Shown piece after piece: positions 51,877 through 60,538 of a DNA stretch of 64,000 nucleotides (positions are counted from its first letter, which is position 1; every line of letters starts with the position of its first letter). Position numbers and translations under genes: made by a program. Origin of the DNA: Haladaptatus sp. R4 (GTDB lineage Archaea; Halobacteriota; Halobacteria; Halobacteriales; Haladaptataceae); the NCBI RefSeq assembly GCF_001625445.1, contig NZ_LWHG01000021.1, forward strand, positions 496,001 through 560,000. The letters are read 5' to 3'. A model generated the notes under the pieces. It worked only from the letters and a program-made list of their open reading frames with translations, made no database searches and was not told the origin of the DNA.

Positions 51877-52143
51877 TCAGGCGTGAACCTGTACGCGGAC
51901 GGTTTCGCCCGGTTCGACGGGACTGCGGACCGAGAGCGGTTCGTGGTCGGACTCCCGGAAGAGGCAGGTGTCCGAGCGGAGGCCGAGTCCGTCCATGATT
52001 CCGGCGCGGACCTGCGGGCCGTAACGCTCGCCGAGTTTGTCGACGACGTCCGCGACGGTTGCCTCGTCGGGGACTGCCACACGTGCGTCACGAGTCCCGG
52101 TGCGCGCCACCATCGGTCCGGTAAGCTTAACTGTGACGTTCAT
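51877..52143 (-). CDS. MoaD/ThiS-like beta-grasp protein lacking a C-terminal diglycine
   Basis: An 88-residue beta-grasp protein: MNVTVKLTGPMVARTG, then TVADVVDKLGERYGPQVRAG and SVRSPVEPGETVRVQVHA. Fold and length match MoaD, ThiS and archaeal SAMP modifiers, but the C-terminus is VHA rather than GG, so it should not be activated or conjugated in the usual way. It may be a degenerate copy, an adaptor that binds the E1-like enzyme, or lack a modified tail by mutation. The start ATG 52143 is preferred over 52170. Confidence 0.68.
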   Translation of the reverse strand: MNVTVKLTGPMVARTGTRDARVAVPDEATVADVVDKLGERYGPQVRAGIMDGLGLRSDTCLFRESDHEPLSVRSPVEPGETVRVQVHA

Positions 52144-52280
52144 ACTCACACATTGTCCCCCCTGCAACAAAAAGTTTACTCAGTCTCGAAAAACAGCTCT
52201 CGGGTGAATTTTACTCGTTTCCGGAAAAGAACCCTGCCGAGACGAAATCGCTTATCAGGTCGGAGGACAAGCGTCCGAGT

Positions 52281-53194
52281 ATGTCGCACGCACCAGAACC
52301 GGGGACGGACGACCCGCTTTCGCTGCACGGCGTCGTTCCGCCCACGATTACGGCGTTTCACGAGGACGAGTCGGTGAACTACGAAGCCACGGCGGCCCAC
52401 GCTCAATACGTCGTCGAGGGCGGCGCACACGGCGTCTTCCCGCTCGGGACGAACGGCGAGTTCCCGCTCCTGACCGGCGAGGAAAAGCGCGGCGTCGTCG
52501 AAGCGGTCGTCGATGCGGTGGACGACGTTCCCGTCATCGCGGGCGTCGGTGCGCCGAGCACGTACGAAACCATCCAGAACGCGGAACACGCCGAGTCGGT
52601 CGGCGCGGACGGACTCGTCGTCATCACGCCGTACTACTACCCGCTCGACCACGACGGCGCACTCGAACACTACCGCCGCGTCTGCGAGGCCGTGGACCTG
52701 CCGGTGTACATCTACCACATCCCGAGCAAGACCGGCAACTCGCTGTCGCTCGACACGCTCGCGGACCTCGCCGAGATTCCGAACCTCGCCGGACTCAAGG
52801 ATTCGAGCAAGGACGTTCCGTGGCTCGGACAGGCCATCGACGACAACCCGGACCTCACGTTCCTCTCGGGGTCGGACTCCCTGATTCTGCCCGGACTCCA
52901 ACTCGGCTGTACCGGAACGGTGAGCGCAGTGGCGAACGCCTTCCCCGAACTGATCGTTTCCCTCTACGACGCCTACGACGAGGGCGACGAGGAACGCGCC
53001 CGCGAACTCCAAAGCGAGGTGTACGCGATTCGGAGCGCGCTGAAGGGCGGGTCGTACATGGCCGGTGTGAAGACGACGCTCGACCTGCTCGACGTGGACT
53101 TCTCCCCCGGCCGCTCCGGAGCCCGCTTCGGAAGATGAACGACGCCGACCGCGCGACGCTCGAATCGGACCTTCGCGCGCTCGGCGTGCTCTGA
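52281..53194 (+). CDS. kdgA: 2-keto-3-deoxygluconate aldolase, DapA family, one frameshift near the end
   Basis: About 304 residues when repaired. The DapA-family TIM barrel is visible: VVPPTITAFHEDESVN, VFPLGTNGEFPLLTGEEKR at the G-T-N-G phosphate/carboxylate site, YYYPLDHDGALEHYRRVCEAV, and AGLKDSSKDVPWL with the Schiff-base Lys. The frame break near 53110 (one missing C) changes only the last ~30 residues (SPLRKMNDADRATLESDL in the repaired frame). With gdh at 17.0 kb and gnaD at 55.8 kb it fits the KDG/KDPG aldolase of the semi-phosphorylative Entner-Doudoroff route; dihydrodipicolinate synthase is the alternative. Confidence 0.82.
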
Positions 53195-53279
53195 TTTCCC
53201 CCTTTTAAACACTGATTTCCACGAGTAGGCCGCCCTTACCGGGAGAGCGTATAACAGGGGGGCCGTCGTGCGTGGAATC

Positions 53280-54119
53280 ATGCCTCAGTCGCGCGTTCTC
53301 GCCGTCGGGTTGGTTCTCCTCTGCATCGTCAGTGCCAGCTACGGCGGACTGCCTGCCGCATCCACTGCGTCCGCCGCATCCACGCCGACACCGCAAACGG
53401 CCACGACCGTCGATTCCTGTACGAAGATCACGAAACCGGGAACCTACGTGCTGACGCGCGACGTCCACAACGGGAAGACCGCCATCTCGACCGGCTGTAT
53501 CGAAATCCGCGCGAACGACGTGGTTCTCGACGGCGAGGGACACACCCTCGACGGATACGGTGTCAGCGACACCAGCGGCGTCCACGTCGATGGGGCGTCG
53601 AACGTGACGGTTCGAAATCTCCGAACGCAGGATTGGAATCGCGGGATGTACGTGGAGGACGCCTCGGACGTGAGGATGCGCGACCTCGTCGCCGTGAACA
53701 ACGCCATCGGAATCGGCGTGACGGGGTCAGACACTCGATTGGTGAACAACACCGTGAGGGGCGACCTCCGCGGCGTCACGCTCGACGATTCGTGGGACGA
53801 TAGGCTGCTCGACAACCGGATTCATCACAATCGCGCCATCGACATCTACGCGCCGGTGGTACTGGTGCACGGATTCGGGTATCAACTGAACGTCGGCCCG
53901 CCGCTCGACCCCGACAAGGACGGACGATACGAGGACCTGACCGGAAACGGAAAGACGGGCGTCTCGGACGCGGTTGCGTTCCCGATCATCGCCGCCGCGG
54001 AGACGAGTGGCCTCGCACACGTGCCAGCACGACAGCGGTCGGCCCTGGATTTTGACGGCGACGGTAACTTCGACCAAGCGGACGTGTTGGCCTACGCCGG
54101 ACTCACGCCCTCCGGATGA
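53280..54119 (+). CDS. Secreted right-handed beta-helix protein with dockerin-like C-terminus
   Basis: A 279-residue protein. Signal peptide MPQSRVLAVGLVLLCIVSASYG. Parallel beta-helix repeats around VVLDGEGHTLDGYG, VHVDGASNVTVRNLRT, VEDASDVRMRDLVAVNNAIGIGV and VNNTVRGDLRGVTLDD, as in NosD-like and pectate-lyase folds. The last ~60 residues (YEDLTGNGKTGVSDAVAFP and DFDGDGNFDQADVLAYAG) are two calcium-binding F-hand-type motifs of a dockerin domain. It may act on or bind extracellular polysaccharide next to GH5. It is convergent with the GH5 gene, overlapping by 17 nt. Confidence 0.75.
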   Translation: MPQSRVLAVGLVLLCIVSASYGGLPAASTASAASTPTPQTATTVDSCTKITKPGTYVLTRDVHNGKTAISTGCIEIRANDVVLDGEGHTLDGYGVSDTSGVHVDGASNVTVRNLRTQDWNRGMYVEDASDVRMRDLVAVNNAIGIGVTGSDTRLVNNTVRGDLRGVTLDDSWDDRLLDNRIHHNRAIDIYAPVVLVHGFGYQLNVGPPLDPDKDGRYEDLTGNGKTGVSDAVAFPIIAAAETSGLAHVPARQRSALDFDGDGNFDQADVLAYAGLTPSG

Positions 54120-55203
54120 CTTCCTTCGCCCAATCCGGCCACTCCTTGCGTTCGGTTCCGTGAAACGTGCCGTCGCCAGACATCGATTTGAGCGCGCTCG
54201 CGTCCTCCGTGCTCCAGACCGCGCCGTCCTCGTGGAAGACGCCGTTGAGGATGCCACGTTTGCGCTGGCTCAGCATGTAGGCGGGTTTGAGCATGAGCGA
54301 CCAGAAGAAGTTGCCGACGCCCGAGTTCCGGATGACGGGGGCGAGCGAGGCGTAATCCGGGCCGCGCTGGGCCACGGAGACCTCCTTTTGACCCCAGCCG
54401 AAATTCGCGATGCGTTGCCACTCGGTCAGCCAGACGGGCATGTTGATGCTGTTGCGGAGTTCGTTCGCCTGTCGGAGGACGCCACGATAGATGTCCGTCG
54501 TGTTCGGGTAGTTGTAGTGAAACTGGATCACGTCGATCCCCCAGTCGTAGTAATCGGTGGCGTTCGCAAAGCTCGTCGCGCCGATCGTCAGCGGGACGTC
54601 GCCACGTCGCTCGCGGACGTAGTCGAACATGGCGCGCGCGAACCGCTTCTTCCACGGCCGCCAGCCGGGTTCGTTCATCACCTCGATGGCGAGCAGTCGC
54701 TCGTCGTCGCGGTAGCGGTTCGTCACCCACTCTGCGAAGCGCTTCGGTTCGTCCCACTGGCCGGGATTTCGCATGACGTGCTTTCCGGGCGACCAAACCG
54801 ACGTGCCCGTCCACGGGTCGGTGTCGTAGAGGTTCTTCGGGACCGGCGGACGCCCGACACCTTCGAAGACGCCGAGGAGAACTCGGATACCGTGGTCGTC
54901 AGCGGTCGCCAGAAAGTGGTCGAGCGCTCGGCCGAACGAGTCGGGGTCGCGTTTCCACGCCTCGTAACTCAACCACGTTCGAATCGCGTTCAGGTTCAAG
55001 CGGTCGGCAAACCCCATGTCTCGCTCCGTGACCCCACGGTCGTACGTGTTCCACATCTGAAAAGAATTCATCGCGCGTGAGGGGAGATACATCGCGCCCC
55101 GAACGTCCACAGGAGGGGTCCCGATGTCTGCGACGCATCCGGAAAGCGACACCGCGGACGCGACACCGGCGAGAAACCCCCGTCTCGTACACCGACGTGT
55201 CAT
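54103..55203 (-). CDS. Secreted GH5-type glycoside hydrolase, Tat lipoprotein
   Basis: A 366-residue protein. Signal MTRRCTRRGFLAGVASAVSLSGC: twin Arg plus lipobox Cys near residue 23. The catalytic (beta/alpha)8 barrel shows LLAIEVMNEPGW, with the acid/base Glu of the NEP motif, and MPVWLTEWQR, with the nucleophile Glu. FHYNYPNTTDIYRGV matches the substrate-side strand. Family 5 enzymes cleave beta-glucans, mannan or related chains; specificity unknown. The start ATG 55203 is chosen because the upstream 96 residues have no signal and the Tat motif begins here. It overlaps the convergent beta-helix gene. Confidence 0.78.
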   Translation of the reverse strand: MTRRCTRRGFLAGVASAVSLSGCVADIGTPPVDVRGAMYLPSRAMNSFQMWNTYDRGVTERDMGFADRLNLNAIRTWLSYEAWKRDPDSFGRALDHFLATADDHGIRVLLGVFEGVGRPPVPKNLYDTDPWTGTSVWSPGKHVMRNPGQWDEPKRFAEWVTNRYRDDERLLAIEVMNEPGWRPWKKRFARAMFDYVRERRGDVPLTIGATSFANATDYYDWGIDVIQFHYNYPNTTDIYRGVLRQANELRNSINMPVWLTEWQRIANFGWGQKEVSVAQRGPDYASLAPVIRNSGVGNFFWSLMLKPAYMLSQRKRGILNGVFHEDGAVWSTEDASALKSMSGDGTFHGTERKEWPDWAKEVIRRA

Positions 55204-55576
55204 GAAATCGCCGACAACGGCCGCACACCTGAAAGTAGTAACCTTTCGTCTGACATTTTCCGTCGTTGGCCGTTTGATGGGACGGAAAACCGCTTCCGAG
55301 TATCGAGTGTCGGAACGCCGCGCGAGCCACGTCGTCGAAAACGTCGTGTCGATATCGGGGATCGGAGTACGTCCCTTCGATAGGGTCACCTCACTGAGTG
55401 TTTCCCCCGCTACTCCCGGATTAACCCCTGTATAACCGCATGCAGACGGTGGGGGTTTGGGAACGAGAGTGGACCGACATTGGTATCTCAACGGACAGGA
55501 ACGGTGGGACTATCAGGGGACGAAATCGGTTAACTGGTCAATAGTAAGGGTGAGGAGGGTCGAAGGTATACACGAG
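55204..55576. other. 373-nt divergent promoter region
   Basis: Between the GH5 gene (minus) and the 41-aa ORF (plus). The notable structure is AACCCC (55423-55428) and GGGGTT (55452-55457), an inverted repeat bracketing a TATA-like GTATAACC (about 55430-55437). No gene was seen. Confidence 0.5.
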
Positions 55577-55702
55577 ATGCCCAATCAGCAGACCGATTCG
55601 CTGGTCGTCGGCTACTATCGACGCGGGAGATACGAACTTCGCGCAGAGGATTCGATCCACGCGTGGATCAGTGCGGAGACCCCCGTAGATGTGCTCCAGT
55701 AA
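55577..55702 (+). CDS. 41-residue acidic haloarchaeal protein
   Basis: Read from the sequence; starts MPNQQTDSLVVGYYRRGRY and ends HAWISAETPVDVLQ. The short form with 'GY..(R/D)GRxxLxAxDxxxAWI' resembles the tiny acidic haloarchaeal DUF7331-type proteins I remember, though I am not certain. The gene ends 50 nt before gnaD and could be cotranscribed with it. Function unknown. Confidence 0.55.
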   Translation: MPNQQTDSLVVGYYRRGRYELRAEDSIHAWISAETPVDVLQ

Positions 55703-55723
55703 TTACGGACGATACCACGTAAA

Positions 55724-55753
55724 CTTTTACTACCGAAGAAGTACCCGCGGGTA
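55724..55753 (+). promoter_or_regulatory. gnaD TATA box and start-site palindrome
   Basis: CTTTTACTA (55724-55732) is at TATA distance from ATG 55753. The 12-bp perfect palindrome TACCCGCGGGTA (55742-55753) covers the transcription start and the first base of the start codon, a good place for a regulator of sugar genes. Confidence 0.45.
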
Positions 55754-56991
55754 TGGGACGCGACTATGCGACACTGCACGACCCCAACGCAGAGTACACG
55801 ATGCGCAATCTCTCCAGCGAGACGATGGGAACGAAGGCCTCGCGGGGCGATAAGCGCGACATCGAGATAACGGACGTCCAGACGACGATGATCGACGGGA
55901 ACTTCCCGTGGACACTCGTCCGCCTGTACACCGACGCGGGAATCGTCGGCACGGGCGAAGCCTACTGGGGTGCGGGTGTCCCCGAACTCATCGAGCGCAT
56001 GAAGCCGTTCGTCATCGGCGAGAACCCGCTCGACATCGACCGACTGTTCGAACACCTCGTCCAGAAGATGTCCGGCGAGGGTTCCATCGAAGGCGTGACC
56101 ATCACCGCCATCTCCGGCATCGAGATCGCGCTGCACGACCTCGCGGGCAAGATTCTCGACGTTCCCGCCTACCAACTGCTCGGCGGCAAGTACCGCGACA
56201 AGGTTCGCGTCTACTGTGACTGCCACACCGCGGACGAGGCCGACCCCGAGGCGTGTGCCGACGAGGCCGAGCGCGTCGTCGAGGAACTGGGCTACGACGC
56301 GCTCAAGTTCGACCTCGACGTGCCGTCCGGATTCGAAAAGGACCGCGCGAACCGTCACCTGCGACCCGGCGAAATCCGTCACAAAGCCGAAATCGTGGAG
56401 ACGGTCACCGAGCGCGTGAAGGACCGCGCCGACGTCGCCTTCGACTGTCACTGGACCTTCTCGGCCGGGAGCGCGAAACGACTCGCCAAAGCCATCGAGG
56501 ACTACGACGTGTGGTGGCTCGAAGACCCCGTTCCGCCGGAGAACCTCAAGGTACAGGAAGAGGTCACGAAGTCCACCTCGACGCCCATCACGGTCGGTGA
56601 GAACCGCTACCGCGTCACCGAGGAGCGCCGCCTCATCGAGAACCTCGCCGTGGACATCATCGCGCCCGACCTGCCCAAGGTCGGCGGCATGCGCGAAACC
56701 CGCAAAATCGCGGACGTCGCCAACCAGTACTACGTCCCCGTCGCCATGCACAACGTCTCCTCGCCCATCGCGACGATGGCGAGCGCGCACGTCGGCACGG
56801 CCATCCCGAACTCGCTGGCGGTCGAATACCACTCCTACCAGCTCGGCTGGTGGGAAGACCTCGTGGAGGAGGACGTCATCGAGGACGGCTACATCACGAT
56901 CCCCGAGAAGCCCGGTCTCGGCCTGACGCTCGACATCGACGCCGTCGAGGAGCACATGGTCGAGGGCGAGGAATTGTTCGACGAAGCGTGA
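55753..56991 (+). CDS. gnaD: D-gluconate (or xylonate) dehydratase, enolase superfamily
   Basis: A 412-residue mandelate-racemase/muconate-lactonising fold protein. TMRNLSSETMGTKASRGDKRDIEITDVQTTMIDGNFPWTLVRLYTDAGIVGTGEAYWG is the conserved haloarchaeal N-terminus (excerpts at about residues 16-75). ALKFDLDVPSGFEKDRANRHLRPGE, FDCHWTFSAGSAKRLAKAI, WWLEDPVPPENL and GENRYRVTEERRLI supply metal and acid/base residues; VAMHNVSSPIATMASAH is the last strand. It dehydrates gluconate to 2-keto-3-deoxygluconate. Close relatives (XacD) act on xylonate, so substrate preference needs testing. The 3' end is duplicated in the downstream 100 nt. Confidence 0.9.
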   Translation: MGRDYATLHDPNAEYTMRNLSSETMGTKASRGDKRDIEITDVQTTMIDGNFPWTLVRLYTDAGIVGTGEAYWGAGVPELIERMKPFVIGENPLDIDRLFEHLVQKMSGEGSIEGVTITAISGIEIALHDLAGKILDVPAYQLLGGKYRDKVRVYCDCHTADEADPEACADEAERVVEELGYDALKFDLDVPSGFEKDRANRHLRPGEIRHKAEIVETVTERVKDRADVAFDCHWTFSAGSAKRLAKAIEDYDVWWLEDPVPPENLKVQEEVTKSTSTPITVGENRYRVTEERRLIENLAVDIIAPDLPKVGGMRETRKIADVANQYYVPVAMHNVSSPIATMASAHVGTAIPNSLAVEYHSYQLGWWEDLVEEDVIEDGYITIPEKPGLGLTLDIDAVEEHMVEGEELFDEA

Positions 56992-57073
56992 GCTTCGTCG
57001 AGCCAGTGAGCCTCCGACTCACGTTGTTTGACGAGGCGTGAGTCTCGTCGAGCCAGCAAATCTCTGATTTGCG
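56974..57073 (+). repeat. Two tandem 50-nt copies of the gnaD 3' end with conserved hairpins
   Basis: Copy 1 (56974-57023) includes the last codons of gnaD and its TGA; copy 2 (57024-57073) repeats it with changes. Each copy has GACGAAGC/GCTTCGTC (copy 2: GACGAGGC/GTCTCGTC, one G:U pair) as a stem around GTGA, then a second stem (GTGAG/CTCAC in copy 1, GCAAAT/ATTTGC in copy 2). Sequence of the second stem has changed while pairing is kept. Likely a duplicated 3'-end or terminator structure. Confidence 0.65.
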
Positions 57074-57360
57074 TGTTCGACAGGACTGAAAAAGAATAGT
57101 AGTAAAGGCGATAATTCTACCTTTTCAATGCGTTTGCATTGGGTCACATTCGACGGCTTGCACGTCGACGATTGAAAGCTATTTTTCCGTCATGAGATAC
57201 TTCCCGAAGGAAGGATATCACACGCCGAAGCCGATTCGACTCGAAGCGGGACGGTCTCGAACAAACTTAGAGACATATCCCAGAATTGCCAACATTCGAA
57301 ACCATTTTCACACGAAATTGGTCGAAAACTATATCCAAACGCCATACTTTCGAATATTCC
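56992..57360. other. 369-nt intergenic region after gnaD
   Basis: Begins with the 50-nt repeat pair, then a T-poor stretch and a short hairpin CAATGC-GTTT-GCATTG near 57126-57141. The promoter of the PQQ-propeller gene should lie near 57320-57350 (AAAACTATATCC). No gene seen; the small plus frame at 57192 ends inside this region and is not convincing. Confidence 0.5.
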
Positions 57361-59050
57361 ATGCGCGCAACGAATCGGCGTGATTTCCTCAAGGCGACGA
57401 CCGTTATCGGCGCGACCCTCGCGGTCGGCGCGGATTTCGCGGTACAGGCGAAAGAGACCGGTGTCTCGGCCGGTTCGTGGACGACGTTTCGGGGGAACGC
57501 GGGGCGAACCGGAGCGACGACCGATAGCGGACCGAACTCGAACGTGGACACGGAGTGGACGTTCGATTTGGACGGCGGGATGGTCACCGTCGAACCGCTC
57601 GTCGCGGACGGGACGATATATCTGGCCGTGACGACGACGAACTCCCCGTCGGGCAGCGAGGGATACGTCGCCGCCTACGACCAACGGGAGGGAGCGACGG
57701 TGTGGAAGAAGGACGACATCTCGCGCCCGGGGACGCCGACGCTTGCCGACGGGACCATCTACTTCGAAACGTACGGTTCCGAGGACGCGGAAGCGACCGG
57801 GTTCTTCGCCCTCGACAGCAACAACGGCGAGACGAAGTGGCACAAGGAGGACTCCCTCGGATTCTCGAATCCGATGGTGGTGGACGGGACACTGTTCGCC
57901 GAGGTGGCGAACGGCATGGCCCAACTCGACCCCGGAACTGGTGACCCGATCTGGAAGACCGACAGCGCGAACGGGAGCGCGTGCTACGCCGATGGAACGC
58001 TGTTCTCCGAGACGGGAGTCGCGCTCGACACGGGTGACGGGTCCGTTCTGTGGGACGCGTCGGGCGACGACGACGAACTGCAAGCGGTGGCCAATGGAGT
58101 GGTGTACGGAGTCGTCAACGATGGCAAGACGAATCACGCCGTCACGGCGCGGTCGGTGGACGACGGGACGGTTCGGTGGACGACGTCGATCGACTATTCG
58201 GACTACTGGTCTCACGATCGACTCACGGTCGCGGACGGACGTGTCTACTTCCACGCAGGGGATACGCTGCTGGCGCTCGACGCGAAGAGCGGGGAGACGG
58301 TGTGGACACGCGAGGCAAACGCCACGCTCGCCGGGGCGGTGACGGTCGCCGACGGGACCCTTTACGCCGGTGGACGGGTCGGCGGCGACGGGGGGAACGC
58401 GGTGCTCCTCGCCATCGACGCGGCGGTCGGGCGAACAGGATTGGCAGTACGAGTTCGGAGGGTGGGATACCGCGGACACCGGCCCCGCGGCCAACTCGCC
58501 CGTCGTCGCCGACGGGAAGGTGTACACCGCGACGTACCCGATGAAGTCGACCATCGACTACGAATACACGAAGTACGGCGATTTCTACGTCCTCGGAAGC
58601 GACGGCGAACCGACGACCACGACGACGGAGGAAACGACCACGGATACCACGACCACCGACGAGACGACCACGGAGACGACTACGACGCCCGAGGAAACGA
58701 CTTCGGATACCACGACCACCGACGAGACGACGACCAAAACCACGGGAACCACCACGGATACGGCGACTACGACGACTGGGGATTCGACGACCGACACGAC
58801 GACATCCACGACTGGAACAACGACCACGACTGGAACAACGACCACGACCGGAACGGGGACGACCACGGAGGGAAGCCCCGGAACGGGGATGACGAACACG
58901 ACTGACGCCGCTGGCAGCGGGACGAATACCAGCACGGCGACGAGTACGACCAGTTCGGACGGACAACCCGGATTCGGCATCCTCGCCGGAGTCGGCGGCA
59001 TCGCCGGTCTGGGTGCGGCGCTCCGTGCCAAGTTCGGCGACGAGGAGTGA
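57361..59050 (+). CDS. Secreted PQQ-like beta-propeller protein with Thr-rich stalk and PGF-CTERM, one frameshift
   Basis: About 562 residues. Tat signal MRATNRRDFLKATTVIGATLAVG. The eight-bladed PQQ/WD-like propeller repeats follow (SWTTFRGNAGRTGAT, LVADGTIYLAV, VAAYDQREGATVWKK, TLADGTIYFET, ALDSNNGETKWHKED, VADGTLYAGGRV, SPVVADGKVYTATYP). A long T-rich region (about 430-520) leads to GQPGFGILAGVGGIAGLGAAL and a basic tail, the archaeosortase signal. A net one-base insertion near 58435 shifts the frame between DAA and SGEQDWQYEF. Probable surface protein binding quinone or serving as scaffold; no dehydrogenase motif seen. Confidence 0.8.
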
Positions 59051-59093
59051 TTTCTCCCGACCGATTTTTGTCGGGGAGTACGAATCGACGGGC

Positions 59094-59585
59094 ATGTCCG
59101 ACGAAATCGCGCGCGGCGCACCGCGTGAACGACAGACGCTCCACCTTCCGGAGTCGAAACTGGAGTCGCTTCGGGAGTGGGCGCTCGACGGGACGGGGGT
59201 GACCGCCGCCGCGCGGGTGCGGGACGCCGACGGACGAATCGCCCTCGTGAAGAACGGGTGGTCGGACGGATGGATCCTTCCCGGCGGCGGTGTCGAAAGT
59301 GGGGAAACGACGGTCGAGGCGGCGAGACGGGAAGTTCGTGAGGAGACGGAATTGAACGCGACCATCGACGCCCCGCTGGTCGTTTTGAAACAGTCGTACG
59401 TCGCGGCGGAAGACGGCGAGGAGTGGTTCACGGCGGAGTACGTCGTGTACGCGGCACGTGCGGACGGTGAGATTCCGGATGCATCCCGGTTGGGCGTGGC
59501 GGGTGAGGGGATTTCCGCGGCGCGATGGTTCGATAGGGTTCCCGAGAACCTGCACGACGGGGAGTTGCTTCGAGGGTATCTGTGA
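59094..59585 (+). CDS. Nudix hydrolase
   Basis: A 163-residue protein with a complete Nudix box GGGVESGETTVEAARREVREETEL (about residues 64-87; the REUxEE core is intact), plus ALVKNGWSDGWILPGG before it. It should cleave a nucleoside diphosphate linked to another moiety; substrate unknown. The start ATG 59094 is preferred over 59013, whose extra residues are out of character. It follows the PQQ protein on the same strand after 43 nt. Confidence 0.88.
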   Translation: MSDEIARGAPRERQTLHLPESKLESLREWALDGTGVTAAARVRDADGRIALVKNGWSDGWILPGGGVESGETTVEAARREVREETELNATIDAPLVVLKQSYVAAEDGEEWFTAEYVVYAARADGEIPDASRLGVAGEGISAARWFDRVPENLHDGELLRGYL

Positions 59586-59674
59586 ATCCGAGTCGGGAGA
59601 GGGACGGATTTCTACCATTCCGAGAATATACAAATAATCTATATTCTGACGAGGAGTTATCTCTCCTGTTTCTC

Positions 59675-60094
59675 ATGACGCCCTCCCTTCGGCAGTTGGA
59701 CGACGCGTGGAAGTACGCCATCCTTGGAGGGGTGGCCTCGCTCCCGTTTACCGCGGCTAGCTACTGGCAGACCGGGTCGAGGGTATCACTCGTGTCAGTG
59801 TTCGGCGGCGGCCTTCTCGCCGGTTACTTCCAAGCCCGGGATACGGGAACGCGTGATCACGTCGGAGCGCGCGCCGGACTGATCGGCGGGCTTCCGATAC
59901 TGGTGATGCTGTTCGATATGCTACGATTCACGTTCGAATCGTCCAACCCGCTGTGGTTCTCGGTCGCCGCCGTACTGATGACACTTGCGTTCGCCGTGCT
60001 CTCCTTCGGTCTGGCCGCGCTGACCGGCGAGTTGGGCGCGATAGTCGGGAACAAGTTGGCGAAGCGGAAGGGTCCACGTCATCGGCCCGCGTAG
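59675..60094 (+). CDS. DUF5518-like membrane protein
   Basis: A 139-residue protein with three to four hydrophobic segments: YAILGGVASLPFTAASYW, GGGLLAGYFQARDTGTRDHVGARAGLIGGLPILVMLF and FSVAAVLMTLAFAVLSFGLAALT. The GGG-LLAGY...GARAGLIGG pattern resembles haloarchaeal DUF5518 membrane proteins. Function unknown. The start ATG 59675 follows an AT-rich promoter-like stretch (59630-59660). Confidence 0.65.
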   Translation: MTPSLRQLDDAWKYAILGGVASLPFTAASYWQTGSRVSLVSVFGGGLLAGYFQARDTGTRDHVGARAGLIGGLPILVMLFDMLRFTFESSNPLWFSVAAVLMTLAFAVLSFGLAALTGELGAIVGNKLAKRKGPRHRPA

Positions 60095-60122
60095 GGAGTC
60101 AATCCGGGGAGGAAGGGCAATT

Positions 60123-60488
60123 TTACACTCGCAACTGCTCGATGACGGTCGTTTTGAACGCGACGGCGACCACACCGGCCGAAAACAGCCATACCAACAC
60201 GATTTCCGTCGCCGTGGCGTTCCCGTCCGTCAGTCCCGTTCCGAGCAGGAAGTGAACCCCGATGGAGAGCAGGAAGACGAGAAAAGCGAAGTGCCAGACG
60301 CCATCGACGTACAGGTCGGGGTTGTACGAGAGCGCGGCGTAGGCGACGACGAGCGCGATGCCCAGCACGCCAACCACCCAAAACTGCTGGGTTCCGAAGC
60401 CGAGCGCGGTCGCCAACGGACCGGCGAGCGTCACCAACGCCAAGCTCAGCGCGAGCGTGGTGCTGAGGATTCGGGAGCCATCGACCAT
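60123..60488 (-). CDS. Four-helix membrane protein
   Basis: A 121-residue hydrophobic protein: ILSTTLALSLALVTLAGPLATAL, FWVVGVLGIALVVAYAAL, FLVFLLSIGVHFLLG and IVLVWLFSAGVVAVAF are four predicted transmembrane helices with short loops. No family motif recognised. The start is ATG 60488; the longer open frame upstream is antisense to the ferritin-like gene. Convergent with the DUF5518-like gene. Confidence 0.65.
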   Translation of the reverse strand: MVDGSRILSTTLALSLALVTLAGPLATALGFGTQQFWVVGVLGIALVVAYAALSYNPDLYVDGVWHFAFLVFLLSIGVHFLLGTGLTDGNATATEIVLVWLFSAGVVAVAFKTTVIEQLRV

Positions 60489-60538
60489 GCCGCGTGTTGC
60501 CGGAGGCGTGTGATAAGTGTAGCTACATCGACGGAATC

